From positions 3,425,008 to 3,489,007 of the forward strand of contig CACVBU010000865.1 in assembly GCA_902728285.1 (NCBI GenBank): 64,000 nt of DNA, in the 5' to 3' direction. The DNA is from Clytia hemisphaerica. Taxonomy: Eukaryota > Cnidaria > Hydrozoa > Leptothecata > Clytiidae. The translations under genes were made by a program, and so were the position numbers. Positions 9,661-19,880 of this stretch are shown in pieces. Below the pieces are notes generated by a model, which was not told where the DNA came from, did no database searches, and worked only from the letters and a program-made list of their open reading frames with translations. Every line of letters begins with the position of its first letter. The stretch's first letter is position 1.

Positions 9661-10440
9661 CTACTGTGAAGTTTGAGGATCTTTGATTCTACGAAAAATG
9701 GCTAGATATTTCTGTCCGTTATTACGTGTAACTTTTTTCCCTTCTTCGCTGCTATCTGAAAGCAACGGGACGACTGGATCCTTCTCATATTCCTCTTTAG
9801 GGATCTCTTCAAATAAAGGGTGATTTGCAAGAGATGAGTGCATCCATTTATTCAACTCTAAAACGTCTGTTATGGTGTACACAATACCACCCTCTTGTAA
9901 CAAATATGCGTATTCAGATAATAGCTCTGTACTAATGATTCGCCATTTATTTTTTCGACGTTTGAATTGAGGGTCAGGGAACAAAAAAAACAGCTTTTTC
10001 AACTGTCCTTTTTCAAAGAAATTGGTCAAATATTTCATAGCATTTGTTCTGATGATGGAAATATTTTGGTAGTCCTTAGCATGTTCCCCCTTCTGACTGC
10101 GAAGTGATAGAATTCGTTGGTTCACATAAGCTGAGACTTTGACTCTGATCTCCATTCCAAGTGACAAGGTATCTGGGTAAAGTGTACTTAAGGATACTAA
10201 TAATCCACCGTAACCACACCCAATATCTAATACTTCAACTCTCCTTTTTCCCTCTGTTTTGGATGTACCATCCTCTTCATAATAACCAGGGTAGAATGGA
10301 TGCCAGTTCATTTCTGAGGGCCTCAAAGGGTATTGGAAATCATGATCAGCTAAAGGATTCGAATGGGCCCTCTGTCGGAAAAATCTCTTCTGAGGTGCTG
10401 CAACTGTTTTACTATTTGTTGCTGTCTCCGTTTCTGTCAT
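9661..10440 (-). CDS. METTL1: tRNA (guanine-N7-)-methyltransferase, complete single exon
   Basis: The 259-residue protein is the catalytic subunit that, with WDR4, makes m7G46 in the variable loop of tRNAs using SAM (yeast Trm8). It opens the family block with [20 protein letters not shown] (residues 16-35). The SAM-binding motif I is [14 protein letters not shown] (68-81), and the acidic end of the second strand is in GMEIR (95-99). The substrate/catalytic block is [18 protein letters not shown] (151-168), then [13 protein letters not shown] (188-200), all nearly identical to human METTL1 (276 residues). No intron interrupts it. A TTATCTAG acceptor-like site lies 22 bases before the ATG. It follows DENR on the same strand after 323 bases. 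Confidence 0.96.
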   Translation of the reverse strand: MTETETATNSKTVAAPQKRFFRQRAHSNPLADHDFQYPLRPSEMNWHPFYPGYYEEDGTSKTEGKRRVEVLDIGCGYGGLLVSLSTLYPDTLSLGMEIRVKVSAYVNQRILSLRSQKGEHAKDYQNISIIRTNAMKYLTNFFEKGQLKKLFFLFPDPQFKRRKNKWRIISTELLSEYAYLLQEGGIVYTITDVLELNKWMHSSLANHPLFEEIPKEEYEKDPVVPLLSDSSEEGKKVTRNNGQKYLAIFRRIKDPQTSQ

Positions 10441-10763
10441 TTTAACTATTTGTTTTGATTATCTAGATAAAAATAATCAGAAAGGTGATACCTGCTCTAA
10501 AAAAACATTACTAAAACGCCTCGACAAATTTCTGATCAATTATAACAGAAATTAGTGATAAATTTCGGGGGTTATTAAACTGTGTAACAGTAAAATTATT
10601 TTACTAGAGGAGAAGAGTTTACTTCACAAAACAAAACTCCACTTAAAATTGAAAAAGGTTTTAAAATAACAAGAAAAATGAAAAAAAGTATCATAGCTGA
10701 CAGGAATTTTTTTCAAATTCAAATATTTTTCAAATTCACAAAAAAGTCTGCAAAATGGAAATT
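10441..10763 (-). other. Spacer between DENR and METTL1
   Basis: AT-rich intergenic DNA of 323 bases. Read on the minus strand it has two acceptor-like sites (TTTTTTTAG and TTATTTTTATCTAG) near the METTL1 start. By eye there is no AATAAA hexamer on the minus strand. Confidence 0.5.
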
Positions 10764-11261
10764 TTAAGTATTATCTTCGATACAATCTTCATCGATTTGC
10801 GGCCATTTTTCTTGTAGGAAGTCACACAGGTCATACCCAACATCACCTTGTATAACAATCTCATCATCTCCAGTAACCGATGAACCACAGGAAAATTTGT
10901 TGGCAAAAGCTTTGGCGGCTTTCTTTCCATCAATTTCAAATGTAGATAGACCTTTAACAATGGTGACACATTTCTTCTTACTTCTGGTCTCCCTATTAAT
11001 GATTATCTTCTTTTCAGCAGTTTTCTTACGCGCCAATTTATTTGCTTTACCGCCTCTTGTTTGGCGCTTTTTTTTTTCTCCTTCTCCATCCACAGACAAA
11101 TCTTCTATCTTTCCCACCAACTCTTCATATAAATCAGGAATGTTGTCTCTCAACCAGGTCTTACATTTTTCAGTGTCAGGTCCATATTCACAGTACTCTG
11201 GCGGTAATGAGCAAAGACCACAATATTCAACCTCAAGAGGGTATACTACTTTCTCAGTCAT
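10764..11261 (-). CDS. DENR: Density-regulated protein, complete single exon
   Basis: The 165-residue protein is the DENR partner of MCT-1. The heterodimer promotes re-initiation and recycling of 40S subunits after upstream ORFs. The N-terminal zinc-type segment reads YCGLCSLPPEYCEYG (residues 13-27), followed by KCKTWL. The middle is a lysine-rich linker. The C-terminal SUI1/eIF1-like domain begins at about residue 97 with KCVTIVKGLSTFEIDGKKAA and continues through AFANKFSCGSSVTG and EIVIQGDVGYDLCDFL. Human DENR is 198 residues, and the shortfall is in the linker. The start is the first ATG in frame. The plus-strand frames at 10897-11326 are antisense shadows. Confidence 0.95.
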   Translation of the reverse strand: MTEKVVYPLEVEYCGLCSLPPEYCEYGPDTEKCKTWLRDNIPDLYEELVGKIEDLSVDGEGEKKKRQTRGGKANKLARKKTAEKKIIINRETRSKKKCVTIVKGLSTFEIDGKKAAKAFANKFSCGSSVTGDDEIVIQGDVGYDLCDFLQEKWPQIDEDCIEDNT

Positions 11262-11731
11262 TTTGTGTATCTTTTTACTTTAATTTTAATCTTGTAAATG
11301 AAAATGATCGACAAATTATGGAATAAATTATCAATAATTAATTTCCAAAGATTCCCCTGATTTACGGAGTATGGGTCAGATCAGGCTTACCTAAAGAAAA
11401 ACAAAGATTAAAAACCCTCATCACTGATACTGACATTGTTAAAATTTGGACACCCACTTTACTAGGTATTTTAGCATGATTGTCCAAGAGGTATAGCACA
11501 TTAGAAATAAATCTTTTATGAAGTAGTTCTCACTAAAGTGTGCAAATACATAATTATCAGTTTTATGATAAAAACGAGCCTCAAAAGTGCCAAAAATAAG
11601 AACAATAACTAATAACAATAATCCTAACCCTAAGATTGCTGAGTTTTAAATAAAATTAACGAAATAAGTACATAACCCTATACAATAAGCTATTTTCCAG
11701 TTTCTACCTTCTTGGTAGTTCTTCCATAAAA
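11262..11731. other. Upstream of DENR, promoter region presumed
   Basis: Presumed DENR 5' leader and promoter. No TATA box could be singled out from the general AT richness, and no repeat was recognised. Confidence 0.35.
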
Positions 11732-11886
11732 TACACGCTTTTTTATAAGAATAGTGTACTTTGGCTGAGGGTGAGCATTATTCCTATTTTTCTATTGTTC
11801 TAAACAATAGGCCTACTGTTAATCTAGTCTTTGAAATCTCACCCTGATATTCTTATAGAAGTCATTCTTATAAAAAAAAGCGTGTA
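11732..11886. mobile_element. TIR element, ACACGCTTTT family D, copy 1
   Basis: The ends are TACACGCTTTTTTATAAGAA and the complement ending in CGTGTA. The interior CAATAGGCCTA and the block CACCCTGATATTCTTATAGA are shared with 53382-53537, which is nearly the same length. Relatives are at 3074-3449 and 60413-60667. Confidence 0.88.
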
Positions 11887-12133
11887 CTGGATCGGAAGAA
11901 AAGTAATATAAAACAAACAAGACGACTTAAAGTCGAAAATTTTGCATAATAATTTAACAACAACGACGAAGACGCGTGAAACGTGACTACTGCAGCATTA
12001 TGTATTTTGAATAAAATTTTGAACAAAATATACACATTGTATTGTACACACATGTCGTAGATACTCTGTTTTCTTATGAAAAATCCATAATCCATTAAAA
12101 ACAAAAAGATTGCCAATATCTATCATCCCATTA
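11887..12133. other. No feature recognised
   Basis: AT-rich DNA. The 82-residue minus-strand frame starts inside the adjacent transposon end and shows no domain. Confidence 0.4.
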
Positions 12134-12320
12134 GCCAGGCAATGTCAATCGAACTGTTCGATTACCGAACCAAATCCAACAGTCATCGAACCAAGAAATT
12201 CCGGTAAAGTTCGACTAGTTTGATAGATGTTCGATGTGTTTGATTAAGCTGTTGCTTTAGCAATAACTGGAGCCATTTGAGCTACAAAAACACTGATCGA
12301 ACTTAAGTTTTTGTGGATTT

Positions 12321-12693
12321 GGTACTGTGGCAGAAAGTATCAGTTGGGACTAAGTCATTTTGTAAGATTTTGTTTCGTCTTTGAAATACTAGCAAAAATC
12401 TGTGACGGACGGGACGTTCTGTCCGTCACACATATGCCTGTCTTCCCACCACTCAATTTTTAATTAAAACTTTCTAAATTCTTGTCAATTTTATGTAAAA
12501 ATGTTACTCTATAATGGAAGTATATGCAAATCATATACTCCATTATAGAATAACACTCTTACATAAAATTGACAAGAATCTAGAAAGTCTATAAAATTAA
12601 GGGGATAGAAGACAGGCATATCTAATATTTCAAAGACGAAAGAAAGTATCAAGAATGACTTTAGTCCTGACTGATACCTTCTGCCACAGTACC
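12321..12693. mobile_element. Nested foldback element H
   Basis: The ends GGTACTGTGGCAGAAAGTAT and the complement pair over most of the 373 bp, including ATAATGGAGTATATG-type arms around the centre. The left arm has an extra small palindrome, GTGACGGACGGGACG/TGTCCGTCAC at about 12402-12430, that is missing from the right arm. It is therefore a later insertion or local expansion. Confidence 0.85.
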
Positions 12694-13030
12694 ATATCAA
12701 CTGTCCACAACAACTCTAGTCTGGAGATCCATACTCTCTATTCAAACTTACACCACAAAAGCAAAAATCCCATCAGAAGCTACTCATTGAGGGTATGGTA
12801 TTTTTGACCCAGTTTGAATTTGTGTACATTTGGTTTGAATTTAGTGCCAAAAAAGCCGTTGATAAGGCTAGCCAATCAGGGCACTTTAAATCAAAACAAT
12901 AATATCAGGTGATTTCAACAATTGTATAACAGCCAATAGAATTATGCGACCAGATTTGGCATCTACAAAAATACCCGGCTACTCTGTTATTTCTATATAA
13001 TTATTCGTTTTAACTAAATGTTATGTATAT

Positions 13031-13179
13031 GTAATCACATGATAACGAGTGCAATTCGAATATAATTGCACGAGTGATTTTTTTGCTATTAATTTTCCGA
13101 GTCCGAAAGGACGAGGAAAATTCGAAACAAAAAAATCATGAGTGCAATTTTCGAAATGCACGAGTTATTATGTGATTAC
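13031..13179. mobile_element. Nested foldback element I
   Basis: The left arm GTAATCACATGATAACGAGTGC pairs with the right arm GCACGAGTTATTATGTGATTAC. The inner arms TTTTCC.GAG / GAGGAAAA also pair. The following 350 bases carry further degenerate GTGATTAAC and ATTAATTGC words, suggesting a larger related element reaching about 13540. Confidence 0.75.
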
Positions 13180-13670
13180 GATCTAATCGCACAATGGCTT
13201 TCACTACTTTTTCCTAGTTAGGAAAGTAAATTACAGAAATTAAACCGAGAGTTTTATATTTTTATCTGCTCTCTATGTTTTTCTTTTATTGTTGTTCATA
13301 GTTTTTCTTTCTCACAAAATGAATTTCGAATGCAATTAAAACGTTCGATGCAAAAAAAGATGTAAGAAAAAACATTAAAATCAACTTTGTAAACATTGGC
13401 GCGGCATTGAAGAGTGTGATTAACGATTAATTGCTCTCTACAGGATGCAATTAACAATTAATTGCTCTCTTTGAAGGCGCACCAAATGAGAAAAAATAAC
13501 TTATTGTGTGATTAACTTCGAAATCACACGAACAGAGTAGACGGGTCTCCCAGCTACAACAACTCAAGTTCTAATACCTAACACATCTACTTCTATGGCA
13601 ATTTGTTACAGACCCATGATACAGATTTGGTGCAATTCACCCTTAATCTAACTGCGATATACCGTAACTT

Positions 13671-13877
13671 GGTCTAATGTTGACACCCCTCCTCTAATTC
13701 CGACACCCTTTTTATCAGCTGAAATTTATAGAAAGGTTGAAACTGTTTTTCTTTGCTTAGCGGTCAGAGAGGTATGATCCTTTTTCAATCAGTGATTCGA
13801 GCTTTAATATTATTCCCTTCTCTAAAGAAGGGTGTCGGAATTAGACGAAAGATGTCAATATTAGACTAACTTACGGT
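13671..13877. mobile_element. TIR element K1 (ACCGTAA..GGTCTAAT family)
   Basis: The left end is ACCGTAACTTGGTCTAATGT and the right end is ATTAGACTAACTTACGGT. Subterminal blocks CTAATTCCGACACCCTT and AAGGGTGTCGGAATTAG pair. Copies are at 59669-59873 and, split by two insertions, at 25511-26804. Confidence 0.88.
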
Positions 13878-14449
13878 AAGTAATCGAACTATAATCAAAC
13901 ATCAAACTGAAGATTTTCCGGTAAAGTTTGATTACTGTTTGATCAGGTTCGATAATCGAACACCTACTGTTCGATTTCGTTTGATGAAATTTGATGGTTC
14001 GATTACCAAAATCGGTTTGATAGGGTTCGGTTGACATCACCGCCTGGCATCGGGGAGAAAAAGCTGGAACTTTTTCTTAATCCAAACTCATTGAACACCA
14101 ATCAAACTTCATTAGATGAAAAACTGTCATCAAACTTATATATATAATCAAACTAATCAAGAAATTGTCTTATAAATTAGGCTCGGTAATCGAACAGCTA
14201 TCTTTTGATTTCGTTGGGTAGCTTGACAGTTCAATTACGAAAATGATTGCTGAATTTCAATTGACATGATTTCTAGGAAATACGTGGAAATACTTGCTAA
14301 AGCAGATTGTTTGTCGCAACTGGTTAAAATTTAACACATAACTATCTGGTGAAAAAAGGAAAAAAAAAGATCATACCTGTGCTGTTTGGAGTTTTAGTGA
14401 AGAAGAGGGTTTTATGTGTTATTGTTGTGGAAAATCTTTCTGTACTACT

Positions 14450-14671
14450 TACTGATACCCCTTTTTTACGTGTTTTTTACACTTTCCGAAAAGTGAATTT
14501 TGACTTTAAAAGCTCATAAGTAGAGAACAAATTGGTCAAATTTAAAAAGTGATAGCTCAAATTTTAAGTTAGGATATCTACTTTCTAAATATCTAAACCC
14601 TAAGCACTTTGGGACATTGGTTCGGCCTCAAGACGTCGAGAAACGTCTGAACTTTTTCGTGGGTCACCCGG
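14450..14671. mobile_element. Right half of an ACCGGGTG-type element (E3)
   Basis: TTACGTGTTTTTTACACTTT, GAAAAGTGAATTTTGACTT and the terminal CACCCGGTA match the right half of the element at 49223-49848 in order. The left half is absent. It is followed directly, at TA, by the foldback at 14674-15149. Confidence 0.75.
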
Positions 14672-14673
14672 TA

Positions 14674-15149
14674 TGTTTCCAATTTTTTTTCGGACACTTT
14701 GGTGTGATTTTCGGACAAATATGATGGTCTCAGGCAAAAATCATAGGGTTAAAAATTAATGAAAATTTTAGCTCGAGAAAACGGTGACCTGTTGTATATT
14801 TTTGGAAAGCTCTCAAAAAATTAGGATTAGAGATATATTGCAAGTATAGGTGATTTCAGTACCTAACTCAAGATATTGAGCTTCAAAAAGCGCAAAAACT
14901 GGACAAAATAGCTGTTTCTGGCTGAAAAACACGGTTTTCAAGGGTTAATATCTCGAGTTAGGCACAGAAATCACCTATACTTGCAATATATCTCTAATCT
15001 TAATTTTTTGAGAGCTTTCCAAAAATATACAACAGGTCTCCGTTTTCTCGAGCTAAAATTTTCATTAATTTTTAACCATATGATTTTTGCCTGAGACCGT
15101 CATATTTGTCCGAAAATCACACCAAAGTGTCCGAAAAAAATTGGAAACA
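14674..15149. mobile_element. Long hairpin element F, about 200-bp arms
   Basis: The left arm from TGTTTCCAATTTTTTTTCGG and the right arm ending AAATTGGAAACA pair almost base for base over about 200 bp, through GTGATTTTCGGACAAAT, TTTAGCTCGAG and AAAGCTCTCAAAAAATTA. The arms surround a loop of about 80 bp. TA flanks both ends. A transcript of this would fold into a long double-stranded RNA. Confidence 0.92.
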
Positions 15150-15256
15150 TAGTAATTTCGATTCCCCTACCCCTTAGCTTTCCAAAAATGTATAACAAGT
15201 GCTTCTAACAAAACAGTCAAGCGATTCCAAAAAATCGAACAAAATTCCCCCTACTA

Positions 15257-15711
15257 TTAGACATAATGACGTTTACTACGGTGGTGGTGTGACGAAAAAT
15301 CGAGAAAAAAATTTACTACCCAGGGTAGTTAAATACTAAAATGGATGGTATCTAAGTGTTAAATTTTGAAATATTTTTACTACCTGGGTAGTTAAAACTG
15401 GTAAAATTAATAAATTTTAGCTATTTTTGTAATTCTTTTAATTTTTTGGGGGGTCGGTAGTAAAATCTTAGACATAATGACGTTTACTACGGTGGTGGTG
15501 TGACGAAAAATCGAGAAAAAGATTTACTACCCAGGGTAGTTAAAAAGCAACCAAAAAATAGGTGGTCTCCGTGACAAATTGTCCCAAAAACCTTTACTAC
15601 CAGGGTAGTAAAATACCTCTTCCAAGAGTCTGGGTGGTGGTATGTAAAAATTCGTAAAAATCCTTTTACTACTCATACATGTCTGAGATTTTACTATCGA
15701 CCTCCCCCTGG
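15257..15711. mobile_element. GTAGTAAA-word element S with a duplicated left part
   Basis: The left end at about 15449 reads GGGGGGTCGGTAGTAAAATC and the right end is the complement of GGGGGAGGTCGATAGTAAAA, followed by CTGG. The words TTTACTAC and GGTAGTTAAA recur inside. The left part from ACATAATGACGTTTACTACG (15261) is repeated at 15472, 211 bases later. It resembles the CAGGGGGG elements at 22445-24794 and 32648-33236 in design. Confidence 0.6.
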
Positions 15712-15834
15712 TCTCCAGCCTGTTGTGAGATACATATCAGGCTATCAGGCATATTAGGCAAAAAATCAGACTTGGTCACTTTTTTGAGCATTGCCATTTT
15801 GCATCATTGTGTAAAAAATTAGGGATGAGATGGA

Positions 15835-15975
15835 GTTTTTACAAGCCCTCATTTGGTTTGGTTGGTTGTTAATCAGTAATAAAACAATTTTGTTACTTTT
15901 TCTAAAGAACGCGTTATCTTTATTACTTCAAATGACCAATTATTAAAGTATCTTATAAAAACTCCATCTCATCTG
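15835..15975. mobile_element. Small foldback with AAAAATTAGGG on both sides
   Basis: ATGAGATGGAGTTTTTACAAG at the left pairs with CTTATAAAAACTCCATCTCAT at the right. Eleven identical bases, AAAAATTAGGG, flank the element (15824-15834 and 15976-15986). They may be a target duplication, though a CTG sits between the right arm and the flank, so the exact edge is uncertain. Confidence 0.7.
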
Positions 15976-15986
15976 AAAAATTAGGG

Positions 15987-16689
15987 TGCATACCATTTAG
16001 CCAAAAACCCAAAAAAGTGAAACAGAGGGTTTAGCGAACGCATTGATTCATTTAAAAGTTTACCTAAACAGACGATCAAAGCCAACAGTCTTTTTTCTGT
16101 GTTTTCTTTGTTCGCCAACAGACTGCGCCATTTGATTTTTTGTTTTGCTAAACCATTTCTCTAACCAAGCACTACACCTTGTTCACGCTTAATGTTTTCT
16201 TCAGCTAGGCTACCATTTTGAAATTGGTTGCTGTGATTTCAGGCATTCAAATTCAAAATGGTAAGCGGAGAAGTGTAAGATCTTAGAAATCGAATTAGCA
16301 ATGCAATAGCTTCTTTGCCTAGGTAAACAAACCCAAACCATTTGCAGTTTAGTGAAACGTTTGACTTTGTTGGTTTTGAACATTAAAAGGTATGCAACCT
16401 TAGAAAAACTAATGAGCCAATCCTGAGAAAAGCTGGTAACAGACAAACAGACAAACATCAGTTATTTTATAGGACCGCCATTGTATATAGGTCCAAAAAT
16501 TACATTTTAATTGCATATTGTCTAACTAAATCCCGCCCAATCATATTAAATTTGTCCTATGATGAATATTTCAATAAATTTCTAGTTTTAATTTTAAGTG
16601 GGCGTTTTTCTAGCGCTTTATTTATAGCGCAAACTTTTGCATTTATTAATTTGCGAGATATTCTATTTATTTGCCGCACGAGTGCACTT
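15987..16689. other. No feature recognised
   Basis: AT-rich sequence between a foldback and the LINE. No coding exon or repeat end was identified. Confidence 0.4.
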
Positions 16690-18888
16690 TACAAAAGCTT
16701 ACAAAATGGTTTTTGAAAAAATCAAAAAGAAAGCCAAAAAAGATTACTATTCAAAACGCATACATAAATTTCAAGGAAATTCAAAGCAAATTTGGAACAC
16801 TATCAAGGACATAATTGGTAGAACCAAATCAACCATGCAATTTCCACAAGAATTAAAATACAAAAACCAAACTTTTCGACAAAAACCTATCATAGCTGAA
16901 AAATTAAACGATTTTTTCTCTTCAATCGGAAAAAACCTGGCATCAAAAATCCCTATTTCTAATAAGGACGTTCTATCTTATGTTGAAAATTATGATAAGA
17001 ACATGACCTCTGAACCTTTAACATTTGAAGAACTTGACCAATCTTTCAAAGCTTTACAAGCTAATAAAAGCCCAGGTATAGATGAAGTGAACATAAACGT
17101 AGTACAAAATGCATATGAGATTATAAGACCCTTTCTCTATCACATTTTCGACCTCTCTATAAAACAGGGGATTTTTCCAAATGATATGAAAATCGCAAAA
17201 GTAACACCAATTTTCAAAAGTGGCGAAAAAAACGATCCTGGAAATTACAGACCAATTTCAGTACTACCTTGTTTTTCAAAAATACTTGAAAAAATAATGT
17301 ACAACAGACTTTACGAATATTTAACTAGTAACGACATACTATACAAAAAACAATTCGGCTTTCAACGTAAACATTCTACAGAACATGCTTTACTAGGATT
17401 AATCGACGAAATTTCAGACTCCTTCGAAAGAAATGAATTCACCATTGGTGTTTTCATTGACCTATCAAAGGCTTTTGACACTGTTGACCATAACATACTG
17501 ACAGCAAAACTTGAACGATACGGAGTGACTGACAAAAACTTAGACTGGTACAAAAACTATCTGACAGGACGTAAACAATGTGTTTCATACGGTGACTCGA
17601 CTACGACAGAAAGGAAAATCGAGTGTGGTGTCCCTCAAGGATCCATACTAGGACCACTACTATTCCTCATCTACGTAAATGATCTTCATAACGCATCTAA
17701 AGTCCTTGACTGTATACTATTCGCTGACGACACAAACTTATTCTACTCCAATAAAAATATAAAAACACTTTTTGAGATTGTAAATAACGAACTAACCCTT
17801 ATAAATGAGTGGTTCATAGCCAATAAACTATCTCTAAATGCTAAAAAGACTAAATACATATTATTTTGCAAGCGAAATAAAGTCGATGACCTACCTCTGA
17901 GATTGCCATCGCTCTGCATTAATAATAGTAATATTAAACGTGTGTATGATACAACTTTCCTTGGAGTAATAATTGACGAATCATTAAACTGGAATAAACA
18001 TATATCAAGCATTGAGAATAAAATTTCTAAAAACATTGGTATCTTATACAAAGCTAAACAGGTTCTAGAAATAGAATCTTTAAAAAAACTGTACTTTGCG
18101 TTTATTCATAGTTATCTAAATTATTGTAACATTATCTGGGGCAGCACCTTCAAATCTAATCTTAAAAAACTTCATAGTAAACAAAAACATGCAATGCGAA
18201 TTATGTTTGGTGTAAAGAAATCTACTCCGATTAGTCATCGCTTTAAAGATATCGGCGCTCTTAATATTTACCAATTAAATATTCTGCAAACAATATCTTT
18301 TATGGGTAGTGTCAAAACGAACACCTGCCCAAAGTCTTTCTTAGATCAATTTCTGAAAATTTCACACAAATACCAAACAAGGTATTCAACAAACGCTTTT
18401 AAGATCCAAGGCGCGAAATTAGCCGTAAAAAGATTCTCAATCAAATACCGGGGTCCTTTCATGTGGAATAATGTGCTTAACAAAGAACTCAAAGAAACCT
18501 GCACTGAAAAATCTAAATTATGTTTCAATAAATCCGTCAAACAATATATCATGAACCTTGACATTGAAAGATATTTTTAATTCTTTTACTATAACGTCTG
18601 ATCTATTACATATATCTCTTTTTTTTTTTTTTCTCTTTTTCATATATACATATATACTCTTTAATATCTCTCAATTTTCTCGCTTTATTTAGACTGTAAA
18701 TAAATAAACTTCGCTTCAAGGGGATAGGTGAAAAGGCAGTAATGTCTTCTTCTAACTCCTGCGAATGTTTTTAGTTTAGGAATTTTTTTCCCTTATCTCT
18801 ATTTTTAGCAACATTACCGTGTACAATTTTTATATCTCTTTATCAATGCAAATACTACTACGAAAAAAAAAAAAAAAAAAAAAAAAAA
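16690..18888 (+). mobile_element. 5'-truncated LINE (jockey/CR1-like) with 26-base A tail
   Basis: The element has lost its ORF1 and endonuclease and begins within the linker before the reverse transcriptase. It keeps the whole RT frame, a 3' untranslated region with AAATAAATAAA, and an A run at 18863-18888. The uninterrupted frame and intact A tail point to a fairly recent insertion by target-primed reverse transcription. A weak repeat of ACTTTTGC/ACTTTTCG near the two ends is the only candidate target duplication. The exact 5' junction is uncertain. Confidence 0.85.
16706..18580 (+). CDS. LINE reverse transcriptase ORF (endonuclease missing)
   Basis: The frame is open from 16637, but the first ATG of LINE-like sequence is at 16706. 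It gives about 624 residues with no stop. RT motifs appear in order: KSPGIDEVN, KVTPIFKSGEKNDPGNYRPI (motif 1-2), the palm motif A FIDLSKAFDTVDH, the motif B GVPQGSILGPLLFLIYVNDL, the catalytic motif C FADDTNLF, and LGVIID in the thumb-proximal region. The spacing and motif wording fit the jockey/CR1 group of non-LTR elements. The C-terminal part (SYLNYCNIIWGSTF, then MRIMFGVKKSTPIS) is the usual connection region. It cannot cut its own target without an endonuclease. The 63-102 residue minus-strand frames inside it are antisense. Confidence 0.9.
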   Translation: MVFEKIKKKAKKDYYSKRIHKFQGNSKQIWNTIKDIIGRTKSTMQFPQELKYKNQTFRQKPIIAEKLNDFFSSIGKNLASKIPISNKDVLSYVENYDKNMTSEPLTFEELDQSFKALQANKSPGIDEVNINVVQNAYEIIRPFLYHIFDLSIKQGIFPNDMKIAKVTPIFKSGEKNDPGNYRPISVLPCFSKILEKIMYNRLYEYLTSNDILYKKQFGFQRKHSTEHALLGLIDEISDSFERNEFTIGVFIDLSKAFDTVDHNILTAKLERYGVTDKNLDWYKNYLTGRKQCVSYGDSTTTERKIECGVPQGSILGPLLFLIYVNDLHNASKVLDCILFADDTNLFYSNKNIKTLFEIVNNELTLINEWFIANKLSLNAKKTKYILFCKRNKVDDLPLRLPSLCINNSNIKRVYDTTFLGVIIDESLNWNKHISSIENKISKNIGILYKAKQVLEIESLKKLYFAFIHSYLNYCNIIWGSTFKSNLKKLHSKQKHAMRIMFGVKKSTPISHRFKDIGALNIYQLNILQTISFMGSVKTNTCPKSFLDQFLKISHKYQTRYSTNAFKIQGAKLAVKRFSIKYRGPFMWNNVLNKELKETCTEKSKLCFNKSVKQYIMNLDIERYF

Positions 18889-19880
18889 CTTTTCGTTGAC
18901 TAGTCGTAGAATACCTCTTTTTACTTGCGGAATTGATGGTAAATTTTCATCTACGTTATTTTTAAAATGAAGCACAACCTAAAAAAAACGAAACTTCAGA
19001 AAGAATTGCATATTTTCAGTGAGTAAACGATTCTGACTAGCAAAAAATTGATGTTCGGCAAATGTCTCGCATTAGGGGTTCTAGTGTTAAGCCCTAAGTC
19101 TACGTGAGATTGAAGCGTTTAGGTAAACAAAACAAAATGAGACAAAACTCGAAAAAACTGGTGTTTTGAAGCGCTTCCGTGCGATTGAAATATCACTCTT
19201 TGTGTGGGGGACGAACAACACAGGATTTCCAAGGGCAAAGATTTTCACCAAAATTTGAAATTTCTAAGGCGAGAGAAGAAAATGTATGAATTTCCAAGGC
19301 AATTGAATTAAAAAAGGCAAAAAAGAGTGAAATTTCTGATGTATTTTGTAAAAGTACATGGATTTTCATTGGAATTTCTGACCACCACTGGAAAAGAAAA
19401 ATTATTTCTGAGGCTAGAAAGAATTAAATAATGCACGTCATCCAACGGGGTTAAATTTTCTGGGATGGCCCATTCAGGCTAGCTCTAAAGCTCTAAAACA
19501 GCAGCTAATAACATGAAAATCAGAATATGATTCTTCAATGGAAATCAAAACTGTAAAGTGCACTTACAAACAAACATCAATATGTCAAATCTAACAAAAT
19601 TAATAACAGCATCATTATCCCTTTATCTTCATTCCTATCTTAGAACTTTCGCAAAAAAAGGAAAATTAGAAAAATTGTATTTTTTACTGCTCTTTTCCCA
19701 TACTGAATTTGAAAGATCTTCTATGTGGCATGTTTTTATTACAAACTTCAAAAAACTTTTTTTTGAATTTTTGTCCCGCTTTTGCAGGACTTTAGCTTAA
19801 GTGCTTGCGTGCAGCATAGGGTATACAAAGTCCAAATATGCGTTTCCCCTAATTTTTGTATGAAGAGTTAGCTCTATCAT
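18889..19880. other. No gene recognised
   Basis: AT-rich DNA. The 80-residue plus-strand frame at 19558-19800 has no recognisable motif and lies in low-complexity sequence, so I leave it out as a gene. Confidence 0.4.

Larger units (their letters stand above)
12134..14048. mobile_element. Composite foldback element G with TTCGAT words
   Basis: The outer ends are GCCAGGCAATGTCAATCGAA and its diverged complement ending in TCACCGCCTGGC. Both ends are made of the words GTTCGAT, ATCGAAC and TTTGAT in both orientations, plus the block TTCCGGTAAAGTT. Three smaller foldback elements are nested inside at 12321-12693, 13031-13179 and 13671-13877. The total is 1.9 kb with no coding frame. Confidence 0.7.

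Noticed and set aside
10897-11326. Two plus-strand frames
   Set aside because: Antisense of DENR.
19558-19800. 80-residue plus-strand frame
   Set aside because: No ATG context, domain or splice support; phenylalanine/leucine-rich as expected from T-rich DNA.
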